A DNA stretch of 25,841 nucleotides from contig CALAUH010000295.1 in NCBI GenBank assembly GCA_937892225.1, forward strand, positions 1 to 25,841, written 5' to 3'. Each line of letters begins with the position of its first letter. Position 1 is the first letter of the stretch. The notes beneath the pieces were generated by a model that saw nothing but the letters and a program-made list of their open reading frames with translations, was not told the origin of the DNA and made no database searches. This document shows positions 16,028 through 24,219 of this stretch, in pieces. This DNA comes from an uncultured Treponema sp. (GTDB taxonomy: Bacteria > Spirochaetota > Spirochaetia > Treponematales > Treponemataceae). The translations under genes and the position numbers were made by a program.

Positions 16028-18703
16028 ATGAAGAAGCAGTTATTTTTATTTATTTTTGTAACATTTCTTATTTCCTGCAAAAATTTTAATGTGCCTGTAA
16101 GAGCTTATTTTGAAAAATATACAACACAGGCTGTTATTCAAAAAAATGAATTGGATGGAACTTACCCAAGAAATGCTGCTGGAATAGAATGTTTTGATTC
16201 ACAAAAAGATCATTATATTACACTGTATCTTTCAAATCCTCTTAAATTTACTGCCTATGATTTGCAATTTTGTTATGAATTTGATAATCCTTATATAAAT
16301 AGTTATTTAACAATACATAGCGATATATCTCCTTGTGATTTTATCAGTGTATCTGAAGATAATTGTATCTGGCAGTTAGTTTTTAATAAAGATTTTTTAT
16401 ATATTGTTGATTCTGGAGCTATAACTGGTGAAAACAATCAGATAGTAAAAGATATATCTGGAAACATTAGATATAATCCAAATAAAAATATTCCAATTAC
16501 TCAAGATGAATATGAATCATATAGAATAGATTTAAGTGCTAATACAAGTCCTCTTCGTGTAAAAAATGCAAAAATTGAAAACGGAACTGACAATTTTAAT
16601 TTAACTTTTGAAATACAAAATTTATTAAATCCTATTCATAAAATTGATACAAATGGTTTAACAATACAGAAAAATAATAATTCAAAAAAGCATTGGGATA
16701 TTACAAATGCAACTAACGGAATGGTTTTTTCTGATGTTGATGGAACTAGCTCATTAACAACATCAGCATCAGGTGAAAATATACAAATTACTTTTAATAC
16801 AGAGATCTCAAACGATTCTGGTGAAGGCTTTGGATATACGATTATTGTAGAAGATAGTTTTGGTTTAAAATCAAGTGTATATATAGAAAAAGATAAAGGT
16901 TCGATTAATCCTCCTATAATTAAATATAATGGTATGGAGATTGAGCCTTCAACAAATTTTAAAACAGACAGTAACAGAGATGGAATGTGTCATCTTACTA
17001 TAGAAGATATAAGCGGTTTTTCTGAAACTCCATATATCTGTTATACATATTCTAATGGCTCAAATGAAGAAACAAATACAGTAAAAGCACCGGCTGAACT
17101 TTTATTGCCGTGTGGAGATAATTATACTATTAATGCCTATGCATTTTTAGACGGCTATCAGGACAGTGAATCTGTAAATAAAAATGATGTTGATGTAAAA
17201 CGGGATAGTATTTATTATGTTGCTGATTATGGAAATGATAATAGCCCTACAGAATCAAATGGTTCAAAAGAAAAACCATATAGAACAATACAACATTGTA
17301 TAAATGAAGTAAAAGGTAATATTATTGCGAGAAATGGAAGCTTTAATAATGATAATATTTATGGTTTTGATTTTGAATATAATGTAGATATTACAATTAA
17401 TTTATTAACAAATATTACTCCAGATAATAGTAGTGTAGAAGAAAATAGTTCTATTAGCGAGAATAGTTCGTTAATTTTAACAGATTTCCCAAGTAATTTT
17501 ACAATACAAAGTGCAGATAATTCTTACAAAACAATAGATGCACAAAAAAAAGGAATTGTTATTCGTTTTGAAGGTGAAGGAACAAAAAATCTTAAAAATT
17601 TAAATATAACTAATGGGAAAACAGATTCAAGCTGTTTAGATGGTGGTGGAATTCTTGTAAGTGATAATGGAATAACATTGAATTTAGAAAATGTAAATAT
17701 TTATAATAATGAAGCTTTACAATCTGGCGGTGGAATTTTTATAAAAGATTCCACATTAAAATTAACAAATGTAAATATATATGGAAATAAAGCACAAGCC
17801 GGTGGCGGTATATACGTATTAGATTCGACTTGCAATTTTTATTCTGGATCTGTACATAATAATAAAGCTATAATAAATCCTGAAATTCTTTATACTGAAG
17901 GTTTTTATGAGCAGGGTATGGGCGGTGGTATAGTTGTATCTTTAGAAAATACAAATACGGGTTTATCTTTAGGTGACAGTAATGGTGGTGTAGTAGAAAT
18001 TATTAATAATGAGCAGGTAAGTAAAGGCGGCGTATATTTAAATACAAAATCAGGTGGAACACCTAGGATTGCAATATCTAATGCTATTATAAAAAATAAT
18101 AAGTCTGAAAATGACGGTGTTTCAAAACAGGAAAATTTGTATATATGCGATAAAATTGATATGTCTGTTGGTGCTTCGGAAAATCGTTTTGACTCTTTTG
18201 ATATTAAAATTTCTGTAAGTAATATTTCTTCTAAATCAGAAATTGGTATTACAACTGCAAAAAAACCTAATAATACCAAATTGATTACTTTTACAAATGA
18301 TTTACCATCTACAATAACACCTTCTGATGTTTTCTTTTCAGATGAAGGATATATTGTTAATAAAATAAACGGAAAAGCCAGTCTTATGCAAAGCGGTTTC
18401 TTTGGAGATTTAGAATCATTAAGTTCTGTTGGTATAAATCTTAAAATTAATGATACCACTTATGTAAGTAATATGACAGTATCGGGAAGTGGAAATTTAG
18501 ATTTAGATTTTACAGGTTCAACTTCAACAATTAATTCTGTAGTATTAACCGATTTAAATGGTAATGAAATAACTTTAACTTCAGGTACAAACAAATGGAA
18601 TACAGCTTCACTTCCTCCTGATAAATATATAATAAAAATTGAATTTGAATACGAAGGTATTTTATATAATTATTTACTTCCTTTTACATATGTAAAATCA
18701 TAA
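16028..18703 (+). CDS. Beta-helix lipoprotein with Pmp-like GGG[I/V] repeats, copy 1
   Basis: An 891-residue protein with lipobox LISC (Cys17). An in-frame TTG two codons earlier is too close to the AGGGAG site (16014-16019); the ATG used here is 8 nt from it. The first 390 residues are beta-rich with Ig-like sections. Then YYVADYGNDN and EKPYRTIQHCINEV mark the start of a DUF1565/right-handed beta-helix domain, followed by repeated GGGI/GGGV turns with NVNIYxN strands (LENVNIYNN, LTNVNIYGN), the pattern of polymorphic membrane proteins and surface adhesins. A small beta domain closes the protein. No autotransporter barrel is present, so anchoring is by lipid. It begins 20 bp after the barrel gene and probably belongs to that operon. 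Partner or ligand unknown. Confidence 0.83.
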   Translation: MKKQLFLFIFVTFLISCKNFNVPVRAYFEKYTTQAVIQKNELDGTYPRNAAGIECFDSQKDHYITLYLSNPLKFTAYDLQFCYEFDNPYINSYLTIHSDISPCDFISVSEDNCIWQLVFNKDFLYIVDSGAITGENNQIVKDISGNIRYNPNKNIPITQDEYESYRIDLSANTSPLRVKNAKIENGTDNFNLTFEIQNLLNPIHKIDTNGLTIQKNNNSKKHWDITNATNGMVFSDVDGTSSLTTSASGENIQITFNTEISNDSGEGFGYTIIVEDSFGLKSSVYIEKDKGSINPPIIKYNGMEIEPSTNFKTDSNRDGMCHLTIEDISGFSETPYICYTYSNGSNEETNTVKAPAELLLPCGDNYTINAYAFLDGYQDSESVNKNDVDVKRDSIYYVADYGNDNSPTESNGSKEKPYRTIQHCINEVKGNIIARNGSFNNDNIYGFDFEYNVDITINLLTNITPDNSSVEENSSISENSSLILTDFPSNFTIQSADNSYKTIDAQKKGIVIRFEGEGTKNLKNLNITNGKTDSSCLDGGGILVSDNGITLNLENVNIYNNEALQSGGGIFIKDSTLKLTNVNIYGNKAQAGGGIYVLDSTCNFYSGSVHNNKAIINPEILYTEGFYEQGMGGGIVVSLENTNTGLSLGDSNGGVVEIINNEQVSKGGVYLNTKSGGTPRIAISNAIIKNNKSENDGVSKQENLYICDKIDMSVGASENRFDSFDIKISVSNISSKSEIGITTAKKPNNTKLITFTNDLPSTITPSDVFFSDEGYIVNKINGKASLMQSGFFGDLESLSSVGINLKINDTTYVSNMTVSGSGNLDLDFTGSTSTINSVVLTDLNGNEITLTSGTNKWNTASLPPDKYIIKIEFEYEGILYNYLLPFTYVKS

Positions 18704-18745
18704 TAGTGGGATGGCGAATAGCAGACAGCGGACAGTGAAAACGTG
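18704..18745. repeat. Heptamer-period repeat after the first beta-helix gene
   Basis: Directly after the stop codon come six 7-base units: tagtggg, atggcga, atagcag, acagcgg, acagtga, aaacgtg. The related block at 23983-24052 shares the ATAGCGA-type unit. Nothing suggests coding function. Confidence 0.6.
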
Positions 18746-18920
18746 AATCAAAAAAGAAAATCGTTAGATTTTTCGAATCCATGTGAGTCGCAAACTTCGT
18801 TTGCTTACCGAGTTTTACTATCATACTTATCTTTCCTATCCTGTTTCAAAAATATACCTGTTTATCTCCTCATAATTAATTCTTGCACATTATAAAAATC
18901 AAAAGTATAATAAATAAAAT
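18746..18920. other. Non-coding gap between the two beta-helix genes
   Basis: No plausible gene. It holds two small hairpins, AAAATC-GTTA-GATTTT (18757-18772) and GCAAAC-TTC-GTTTGC (18790-18804). Neither has a strong following T-run, so terminator function is unproven. TTATCTTTCCTATCCTGTTT near 18830-18846 weakly recalls the nonamer repeats of the suf region. Confidence 0.35.
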
Positions 18921-18932
18921 GGAGTGAAAGCA

Positions 18933-21557
18933 ATGAAAAAAAATGTTTTTTTGCGATTTTTTATTTTAAGTTTATTTTTTGTATCTTGTGCAAATCCTTT
19001 TAAGGAAATAACAAAAAAGAATCAACCTAAACTTGTTACAATAACAATGGTTACAAAAATAGATGGAGCAGTACCTTCCAAAATGCTTTCTTCTATTAAT
19101 CAATCTGTTAGTAATTCCAGAACCGCTTTACCGACTTTACCAGGATATAGTGATTTAAAAGGTCAAGAATATGGTTTTCGTATAAATGCAAAAATATCAG
19201 GAACAAATAATTCCGTTACATGTAGCAACTTTTCGGCAGAAGTAAAAGATGATGGTATCTCTTTTGAATTTTCAATTGAAGCAAATAAGAGTTATGATAT
19301 TACTATTTCTTGTACAAAAAATGGCACTGTAATATTACAAGGTTCAACAACAATAACTGTACAAGAAGATACAATTCCTAGTGGTATTATAACATTAAAA
19401 AAAATAAATGATGGAACTGGAACAGGTGCTTGTTTTTTACCATATGATTATTCTGAAGTATATAATGATGACTATGATTTAACTATTTCTAAAATTGAAA
19501 AGTATGATTTTGATACTAGAACATACACACAAGCAGATAATAATTTATTACAATTTAATGGAATAGATGGAAATGGTTACATAGAAAATGATAATGTTCC
19601 TTCAGGAGCTTATCGTGTAACATTTGATATTAAAAAAAATAGTACCACAATTTTTTCTTTTCAACAGGCAATAAATGTTTTTAACGGATTAACAACCGAT
19701 ATATGGCAGACAATAAGTGGTGAACCATATTTCAATAATAACAGTAATGGAAATTATATTTTAACTATTACAAAAGCTTTTATACAAAGCATGTCAAGAA
19801 CTACTTTTTACGTAAGCAATGATGATGACACTTCCGTAGATGATAATAATAAAAGATGTGGTTCATATAACTACCCATTAGGAAATTTACGAACTGCTTT
19901 TGATATAATAAATAATTCTAATTTTTTTGATAGTGATCAGGAATTTTCAATTATATTAAAAGATGAAGGTACATATACATTAGAAGTTTCTGAAGGTGAA
20001 GGACAAACATATATAAATAAAAATGTTATAGTTAAAGGATATAATACATATAAAAATGAAAATGAAAATTCTAGAGAAAAGTACGTTTTAAAATATGAAG
20101 GAGATCATTCTTCTCCAATGTTTACTGTAAATAAAAGTGGTATAAATGTTACATTTGAAAATTTAACGGTAGATGGTGAAAGTGATAATGTTGATAAAAG
20201 ATTTTCAAAAACAGGATTTTTTAAAACTTCTACTGTAGATAATATTACTATAGATATAAATAATGTTTTAATTAAAGATTTTATATCTGTTTATGGAGGC
20301 GATTCTAATTTTACAGTTCTTTTTAGTTTAAATGATACTGGAAATAATAAAAATCTTAATATAACTAATTCAAAAATAACAAATTGTGGAAATAGAGCAA
20401 CGCTTGGTGTTGGTGGTGCTATTAATATAAAAAATACTGTTTGTAATATTGAAAACACAGATATCAGTTCTTGTTTTATTTATATAGATAGTCATTCAGG
20501 TACTAATCATTTTCAATATGGTGCTGTAATTTATATTGATAGTGGAAGTACTTGTAATATTAGTTCATCAAATATTTATAATAATAATATCACTTCTGAA
20601 AAGAGAGCTATTTGTAGTGGTGGAGCAATTTATGTTGCATTAAATGGAATATGTAATATAAAATCTGCAAATATTTATGGTAATTATATAGAAAATTGTA
20701 TATATAATTATAGTCAAAATGATTTAAACAATTTTCAAAATTTTGGTGGTGCCATTTATAGTAAAGGAACTTTAACATTAGGTGATAATTCATCTGGTAC
20801 TCCTGATGTTTTAATTGGAAAGAATAGTGATACACAGACTCCTAATTATATAAAATCAAAAATTAATTCTTATGGTGGTGCTATATGTGTAAATGGTGGT
20901 TCTTTTACTATGAATTCTGATGTTTGTATTGGAAATTATGGTGCAACACCTTATCAAGGCATAGATTTAAATGGAAATGACATTACAATAGATTGTGGTA
21001 ATTACATATTTATGAATTCTACTAGTAATACAGATGCTTTTGGTGGTGGTTTGTATATAGGGCGTGATGTAACAGCTACGATAAATGGTGGTATTGTAAA
21101 TGCAAACAATATTTATGTAAATAATAGTCAAGGAGATAATCATTTTTATGGTGCCGGTATTTATTCTTTAAAAGTTTGTAATTTAACTGATATGGAGATA
21201 AAATATAATATTATAAGTGGTAAAGATACTGATTTTATTAAGGGTGTCGGATTATATTTGGGAGATAGTAATAGTCCTGTTCCTTGTACTTTAAAAAATA
21301 TTGATATTTCTGGTAATCAATCGTTTCAATCAAATGGTGGCAATAAAACAGAGGGAGTCGGCGCATATTTAGATTTTGCTAGTTTATCTCTTGCTGGTAA
21401 TATAACATTTGGTGAAAATTTAATTAATAATAATGATTATGATATATATTTTACTGGATCGTCTCTGCGTACTGGTACTGATTTTCGAGTTAGTGGAAAT
21501 ATTACTATTAATTGTCTAAATTGTGATCCACCATCTTCTTATTTTACCAAATTTTAA
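18933..21557 (+). CDS. Beta-helix lipoprotein with Pmp-like GGA[I/L] repeats, copy 2
   Basis: An 874-residue protein with lipobox FVSC (Cys19). GTG at 18924 is in frame, but GGAG (18921-18924) sits 8 nt before the ATG at 18933, so ATG is chosen. The N-terminal 290 residues are beta-sandwich-like. TTFYVSNDDDTSVDDNNK and YPLGNLRTAFDIIN introduce the beta-helix, where GGAINI, GGAIYV, GGAIYS, GGAICV, GGGLYI, GAGIYS and GVGLYL turns recur about every 40-60 residues. Extremely rich in Asn, Ser and Ile, matching its AT content. No outer-membrane barrel domain. It follows copy 1 in the same orientation but across a 229-bp gap and has its own ribosome site; similar architecture suggests a related role, probably surface adhesion or glycan contact, which is inference. 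Confidence 0.82.
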   Translation: MKKNVFLRFFILSLFFVSCANPFKEITKKNQPKLVTITMVTKIDGAVPSKMLSSINQSVSNSRTALPTLPGYSDLKGQEYGFRINAKISGTNNSVTCSNFSAEVKDDGISFEFSIEANKSYDITISCTKNGTVILQGSTTITVQEDTIPSGIITLKKINDGTGTGACFLPYDYSEVYNDDYDLTISKIEKYDFDTRTYTQADNNLLQFNGIDGNGYIENDNVPSGAYRVTFDIKKNSTTIFSFQQAINVFNGLTTDIWQTISGEPYFNNNSNGNYILTITKAFIQSMSRTTFYVSNDDDTSVDDNNKRCGSYNYPLGNLRTAFDIINNSNFFDSDQEFSIILKDEGTYTLEVSEGEGQTYINKNVIVKGYNTYKNENENSREKYVLKYEGDHSSPMFTVNKSGINVTFENLTVDGESDNVDKRFSKTGFFKTSTVDNITIDINNVLIKDFISVYGGDSNFTVLFSLNDTGNNKNLNITNSKITNCGNRATLGVGGAINIKNTVCNIENTDISSCFIYIDSHSGTNHFQYGAVIYIDSGSTCNISSSNIYNNNITSEKRAICSGGAIYVALNGICNIKSANIYGNYIENCIYNYSQNDLNNFQNFGGAIYSKGTLTLGDNSSGTPDVLIGKNSDTQTPNYIKSKINSYGGAICVNGGSFTMNSDVCIGNYGATPYQGIDLNGNDITIDCGNYIFMNSTSNTDAFGGGLYIGRDVTATINGGIVNANNIYVNNSQGDNHFYGAGIYSLKVCNLTDMEIKYNIISGKDTDFIKGVGLYLGDSNSPVPCTLKNIDISGNQSFQSNGGNKTEGVGAYLDFASLSLAGNITFGENLINNNDYDIYFTGSSLRTGTDFRVSGNITINCLNCDPPSSYFTKF

Positions 21558-21563
21558 TTAATC

Positions 21564-21593
21564 TTGCAATCATACTGTTAAAAACATTATACT
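21564..21593 (+). promoter_or_regulatory. Probable promoter of the cysteine-synthase gene
   Basis: TTGCAA (21564-21569), 18-bp spacer, TATACT (21588-21593), 9 nt before the ATG. A 9-bp direct repeat, ATACTGTTA, at 21572-21580 and 21589-21597 (17 bases apart) overlaps it and could be an operator. No Shine-Dalgarno is present. Confidence 0.4.
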
Positions 21594-21602
21594 GTTACTA
21601 TC

Positions 21603-22544
21603 ATGATTTATAAGAATATACTAGAAGCAATGGGACATACACCGCTTATTCAGTTGCAGAAACTTGTAACTCCGGATATGGCGCGGGTTTTGGTAAAATT
21701 TGAAGGCTTAAATGTTGGTGGTTCTATTAAAACCAGAACTGCTTTTAATATGATTTTAGATGCCGAAAAAAAAGGGCTTATTGATAAAAATTCTGTTATT
21801 GTTGAACCTACCAGTGGAAATCAGGGAATCGGGCTTGCTTTGATTGGTGCTGTTCGTGGTTATAAAACTGTAATTATTATGCCGGACAGTGTAAGCGAAG
21901 AAAGACGAAAACTTGTTAAACATTATGGTGCAGAAGTAAAGCTTGTTCACGACAATGGTGATATTGGTAAATGTATTCAGGAATGTATTGATACTGCTTT
22001 TTATATGCAGCATATGGACCCTCATGTTTTTATTCCACAACAATTTGAAAATCCGGCAAATCCTGAAATTCAGAGAAATCAGACTGCACAGGAAATTATT
22101 AATGATGTAAATGGTCCAGTCGATGGTTTTTGTTCGGGCATTGGTACTGGCGGAACTTTAACTGGAATTGGCGAAGTTTTAAAACAGAATAATCCTGAAA
22201 TTACGATTTGGGCTGTTGAACCTGCACATGCTGCAATTTTAAGCGGCGGAAGTGTTGGTACTCATCTTCAGATGGGTATTGGAGACGGTCTTATTCCTGC
22301 AATTTTGAATAAAGAAATTTATGATGATATTTTCATTGTCACAGATTCACAGGCAATTAAAACAAGCAGAGATTTAGCCCGAAAAGAAGGAATTATGTGT
22401 GGTATTTCTTCTGGAACTAATGTTGCTGCTGCACTCGAACTTGCAAAAGCACTTGGTCCTGGAAAAACTGTTGTTACTGTTTTACCGGATACTGCAGAAA
22501 GATATTTTAGCACACCGTTATTTGATGAAGATGTAGAATTTTAA
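21603..22544 (+). CDS. cysK: Cysteine-synthase-family PLP enzyme (O-acetylserine sulfhydrylase-like)
   Basis: A 313-residue fold-type II PLP enzyme that most likely makes cysteine from O-acetylserine and sulfide. Landmarks: GHTPLIQL at the start, the Schiff-base lysine K43 in GGSIKTR, the substrate loop EPTSGNQGIG (68-77), the phosphate-binding GIGTGGT, and LPDTAERYFST near the end. Two positions differ from the textbook CysK sequence: K-T-R where K-D-R is usual, and SGNQG where SGNTG is usual. Because the second lies in the substrate loop, the acyl donor could differ (O-phosphoserine, O-acetylhomoserine or other). It would supply cysteine, the sulfur source used by SufS, though nothing links the genes here. 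Its 3' end overlaps the convergent MATE gene by 4 bp. Confidence 0.88.
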   Translation: MIYKNILEAMGHTPLIQLQKLVTPDMARVLVKFEGLNVGGSIKTRTAFNMILDAEKKGLIDKNSVIVEPTSGNQGIGLALIGAVRGYKTVIIMPDSVSEERRKLVKHYGAEVKLVHDNGDIGKCIQECIDTAFYMQHMDPHVFIPQQFENPANPEIQRNQTAQEIINDVNGPVDGFCSGIGTGGTLTGIGEVLKQNNPEITIWAVEPAHAAILSGGSVGTHLQMGIGDGLIPAILNKEIYDDIFIVTDSQAIKTSRDLARKEGIMCGISSGTNVAAALELAKALGPGKTVVTVLPDTAERYFSTPLFDEDVEF

Positions 22545-23911
22545 TCATCATTATTATTTTCATCATCTTGTGAATGAATAATTTTCCTGTTTTTAATAAA
22601 TTTATATCTTAACCAGGCTGTAAATCCACTTAAAAACCAGACAACGCCGACTGACCACCAGATTCCCCATAATCCGATGGCTGGTATGGCGGTAAAAATG
22701 AATGGCACTGTAAATCTTCCTATAACTTCTACAATTCCGTTTAGTAATGCAAAGAATGCATCTCCAAGTCCGTTTAAAATTCCTCTTACGACATAGATTA
22801 ATCCTAAGAAAATATAAAACAGGCTAGTAATCTGCATGGCTTTTGCACCCATTGTTATAACTTCTATTTCATCTACGAAAATGCTTGTTATCTGCTTTCC
22901 GAAAATCTGTAAAACTGGTACCATTATTAAAGTAAAGATTGTCATCATCCATAAAGTACGGTGATATCCTTTTATTACACGTTCATTTTTCTGTGCTCCA
23001 TAGTTTTGTCCTGCAAATGTAGAAAGCGCTGCACTTAAAGTTTGATATGGTTGATGTATTATCTGTTCAATTCGGCTTGTTGCGGTAAATGCGGCAACTG
23101 TAACTTCCCCGAAATTGTTAACGACTCTCTGCAAAGCCATACAGGAAATTGCAATCATAGAGAATTGAAGTGAAAGTGGAAATCCGAGTTTTATTGTTCT
23201 TGCCAGAATTGTTCGGTTAATCTGTAAATCATTTTTTGTAAATTTAAAATATTGATTAAATTTAAATGCATAAAAAATACAAAGAATGTTTGAAATCAGC
23301 TGAGAAATTAATGTTGCAATGCCGGCTCCCATTACACCTAATTTAAAAACACAGACGAAAAGTAAATCTAAAAGTGCATTTAAAATGCAGCTGAAAATTA
23401 AAAAGTAGAGTGGGGTTTTTGAATCTCCAAGGGCACGCATCATAGAAGAAATGTAATTATAAACTGATGTAAATAAAAGTCCTGCGCACATTAATCTTAT
23501 ATAAATTAATGCATCATGAAAAATTTTATCTGGTGTTTTTAGTAAAAGTAAAATTGGTTTTGAAAGGAAAAAAGCTGTAATTCCGACGATAAACGGTAAT
23601 AAAATCATGATGTAGCCGGTGTTAGCTATACAGTTTTTTACGAGTTTTTTATCACCCTTACCAAAACTTTGAGAGACAATAATTCCACCGCCAGAAGCAA
23701 ATCCGTTGCAAAGTGCAAAAAATAAAAAGGTGATTGAAGATGTTGCTCCAATTGCTGCAAGTGCATCGGCATTTATAAATTTACCTACGATGATTGAATC
23801 TGCAAGGTTATAAAACTGCTGAAAAATGTTACCAATAAGAAGTGGTATGGAAAATGTAAGAATCAGTTTTACGGGACTGCCCGTTGTCATATTTACAGTA
23901 GTATCTTTCAT
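22541..23911 (-). CDS. MATE-family multidrug/cation antiporter
   Basis: A 456-residue inner-membrane protein with about 12 hydrophobic helices in two homologous halves. The N-terminal MTTGSPVKLILTFSIPLLIG and FQQFYNLADSIIVGKFI, and the second-half FPLSLQFSMIAISCMALQRVVNNFG with TSRIEQIIHQPYQTLSAALS, are characteristic of MATE exporters of the MepA/clostridial type. They export drugs or metabolites using Na+ or H+ gradients; substrate unknown. The C-terminus is short and charged, ending in Asp/Asn. It is divergent from the aspartate kinase locus and convergent with the cysteine-synthase gene. No clear Shine-Dalgarno; TATTAT and TATACT boxes lie 7-12 nt before the ATG on its strand. Confidence 0.93.
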   Translation of the reverse strand: MKDTTVNMTTGSPVKLILTFSIPLLIGNIFQQFYNLADSIIVGKFINADALAAIGATSSITFLFFALCNGFASGGGIIVSQSFGKGDKKLVKNCIANTGYIMILLPFIVGITAFFLSKPILLLLKTPDKIFHDALIYIRLMCAGLLFTSVYNYISSMMRALGDSKTPLYFLIFSCILNALLDLLFVCVFKLGVMGAGIATLISQLISNILCIFYAFKFNQYFKFTKNDLQINRTILARTIKLGFPLSLQFSMIAISCMALQRVVNNFGEVTVAAFTATSRIEQIIHQPYQTLSAALSTFAGQNYGAQKNERVIKGYHRTLWMMTIFTLIMVPVLQIFGKQITSIFVDEIEVITMGAKAMQITSLFYIFLGLIYVVRGILNGLGDAFFALLNGIVEVIGRFTVPFIFTAIPAIGLWGIWWSVGVVWFLSGFTAWLRYKFIKNRKIIHSQDDENNNDD

Positions 23912-23982
23912 ATTTTATATAATAGTATAAAAATGATTTTTAGAAATGTACTAAATCTCTAAAAAATATGTACGTTTATTTA

Positions 23983-24052
23983 ATAGCGCATAGTGGATAG
24001 CGAACACTTTACAATTAATAGCTGATAGCAATATGCTGTTCACTATTTATTG
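23983..24052. repeat. Heptamer-period repeat with inverted halves, MATE-aspartokinase gap
   Basis: Ten consecutive 7-base units: atagcgc, atagtgg, atagcga, acacttt, acaatta, atagctg, atagcaa, tatgctg, ttcacta, tttattg. Read on the other strand, the last three resemble the first three (AATAGTGAACAGCA). The block fills much of the 308-bp non-coding gap 23912-24219. The rest of the gap is AT-rich sequence (23912-23982), then the aspartokinase promoter and leader. Confidence 0.6.
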
Positions 24053-24055
24053 TAT

Positions 24056-24084
24056 TTGCAAAAATATTTTAATAGCGATATAAT
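24056..24084 (+). promoter_or_regulatory. Promoter of the aspartate kinase locus
   Basis: TTGCAA (24056-24061), exactly 17 bp, and a consensus TATAAT (24079-24084). This is the best promoter in the window. Transcription would begin near 24091, five bases before the closing stem of the structured leader. Confidence 0.65.
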
Positions 24085-24095
24085 AATTTAATTGT

Positions 24096-24213
24096 TTAAA
24101 TACCGACTTCTTAAAAAGATATTTTCCTTTTTAAAGAATGCTCGCCCGAATCAGGGGAAATTGCGGTATTTAATAAGTACGGGAGTGTTACTTAAGTAGC
24201 CACTGTACGAGGA
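24096..24213 (+). promoter_or_regulatory. Structured leader RNA of the aspartate kinase gene; riboswitch-like, class not recognised
   Basis: P1 is a perfect 10-bp closing stem, TTAAATACCG (24096-24105) with CGGTATTTAA (24164-24173). Inside it, P2 pairs 24108-24118 with 24127-24138 (11 bp, one bulged A), with an 8-nt loop at 24119-24126. P3 is a short CCC/GGG hairpin (24145-24147 with 24154-24156) within the G/C-rich GCTCGCCCGAATCAGGGG. After P1, a hairpin with GTAC (24177-24180), AGTG (24184-24187), CACT (24201-24204) and GTAC (24205-24208) ends one base before GAGGA (24209-24213), the ribosome site. TTTTCC in and beside the P2 loop (24122-24127) can pair with GGAAAA (24211-24216). It lacks the conserved elements I know from lysine, SAM or T-box leaders. 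A role in amino-acid feedback on lysC is inference. Confidence 0.55.
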
Positions 24214-24219
24214 AAAAAA

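Noticed and set aside
17905..18459. 184-codon minus-strand ORF inside the first beta-helix gene
   Set aside because: It is antisense to repeat-rich coding sequence; its hydrophobic composition follows from complementing Asn/Lys/Gly codons.
18704..18745. CRISPR array or coding tandem repeat
   Set aside because: The units are 7 bases long, diverge, and have no spacers; the block is non-coding.
18790..18804. Rho-independent terminator after the first beta-helix gene
   Set aside because: The GCAAAC/GTTTGC hairpin is short and is followed by TTACCG, not a T tract.
16028..21557. Type V autotransporters
   Set aside because: Despite Pmp-like repeats, both proteins have lipoboxes and no C-terminal barrel domain.
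24091..24219. Lysine riboswitch upstream of lysC
   Set aside because: CCACTGTACGAGG near the end resembles the 3' part of some lysine riboswitches, but the leader is too short (about 130 nt) and lacks the conserved 5' GAGGTGCG-type core and the later helices. The fold I see is different.
24091..24219. T-box leader
   Set aside because: There is no AGGGTGGNACCGCG-like antiterminator sequence and no terminator between leader and gene.
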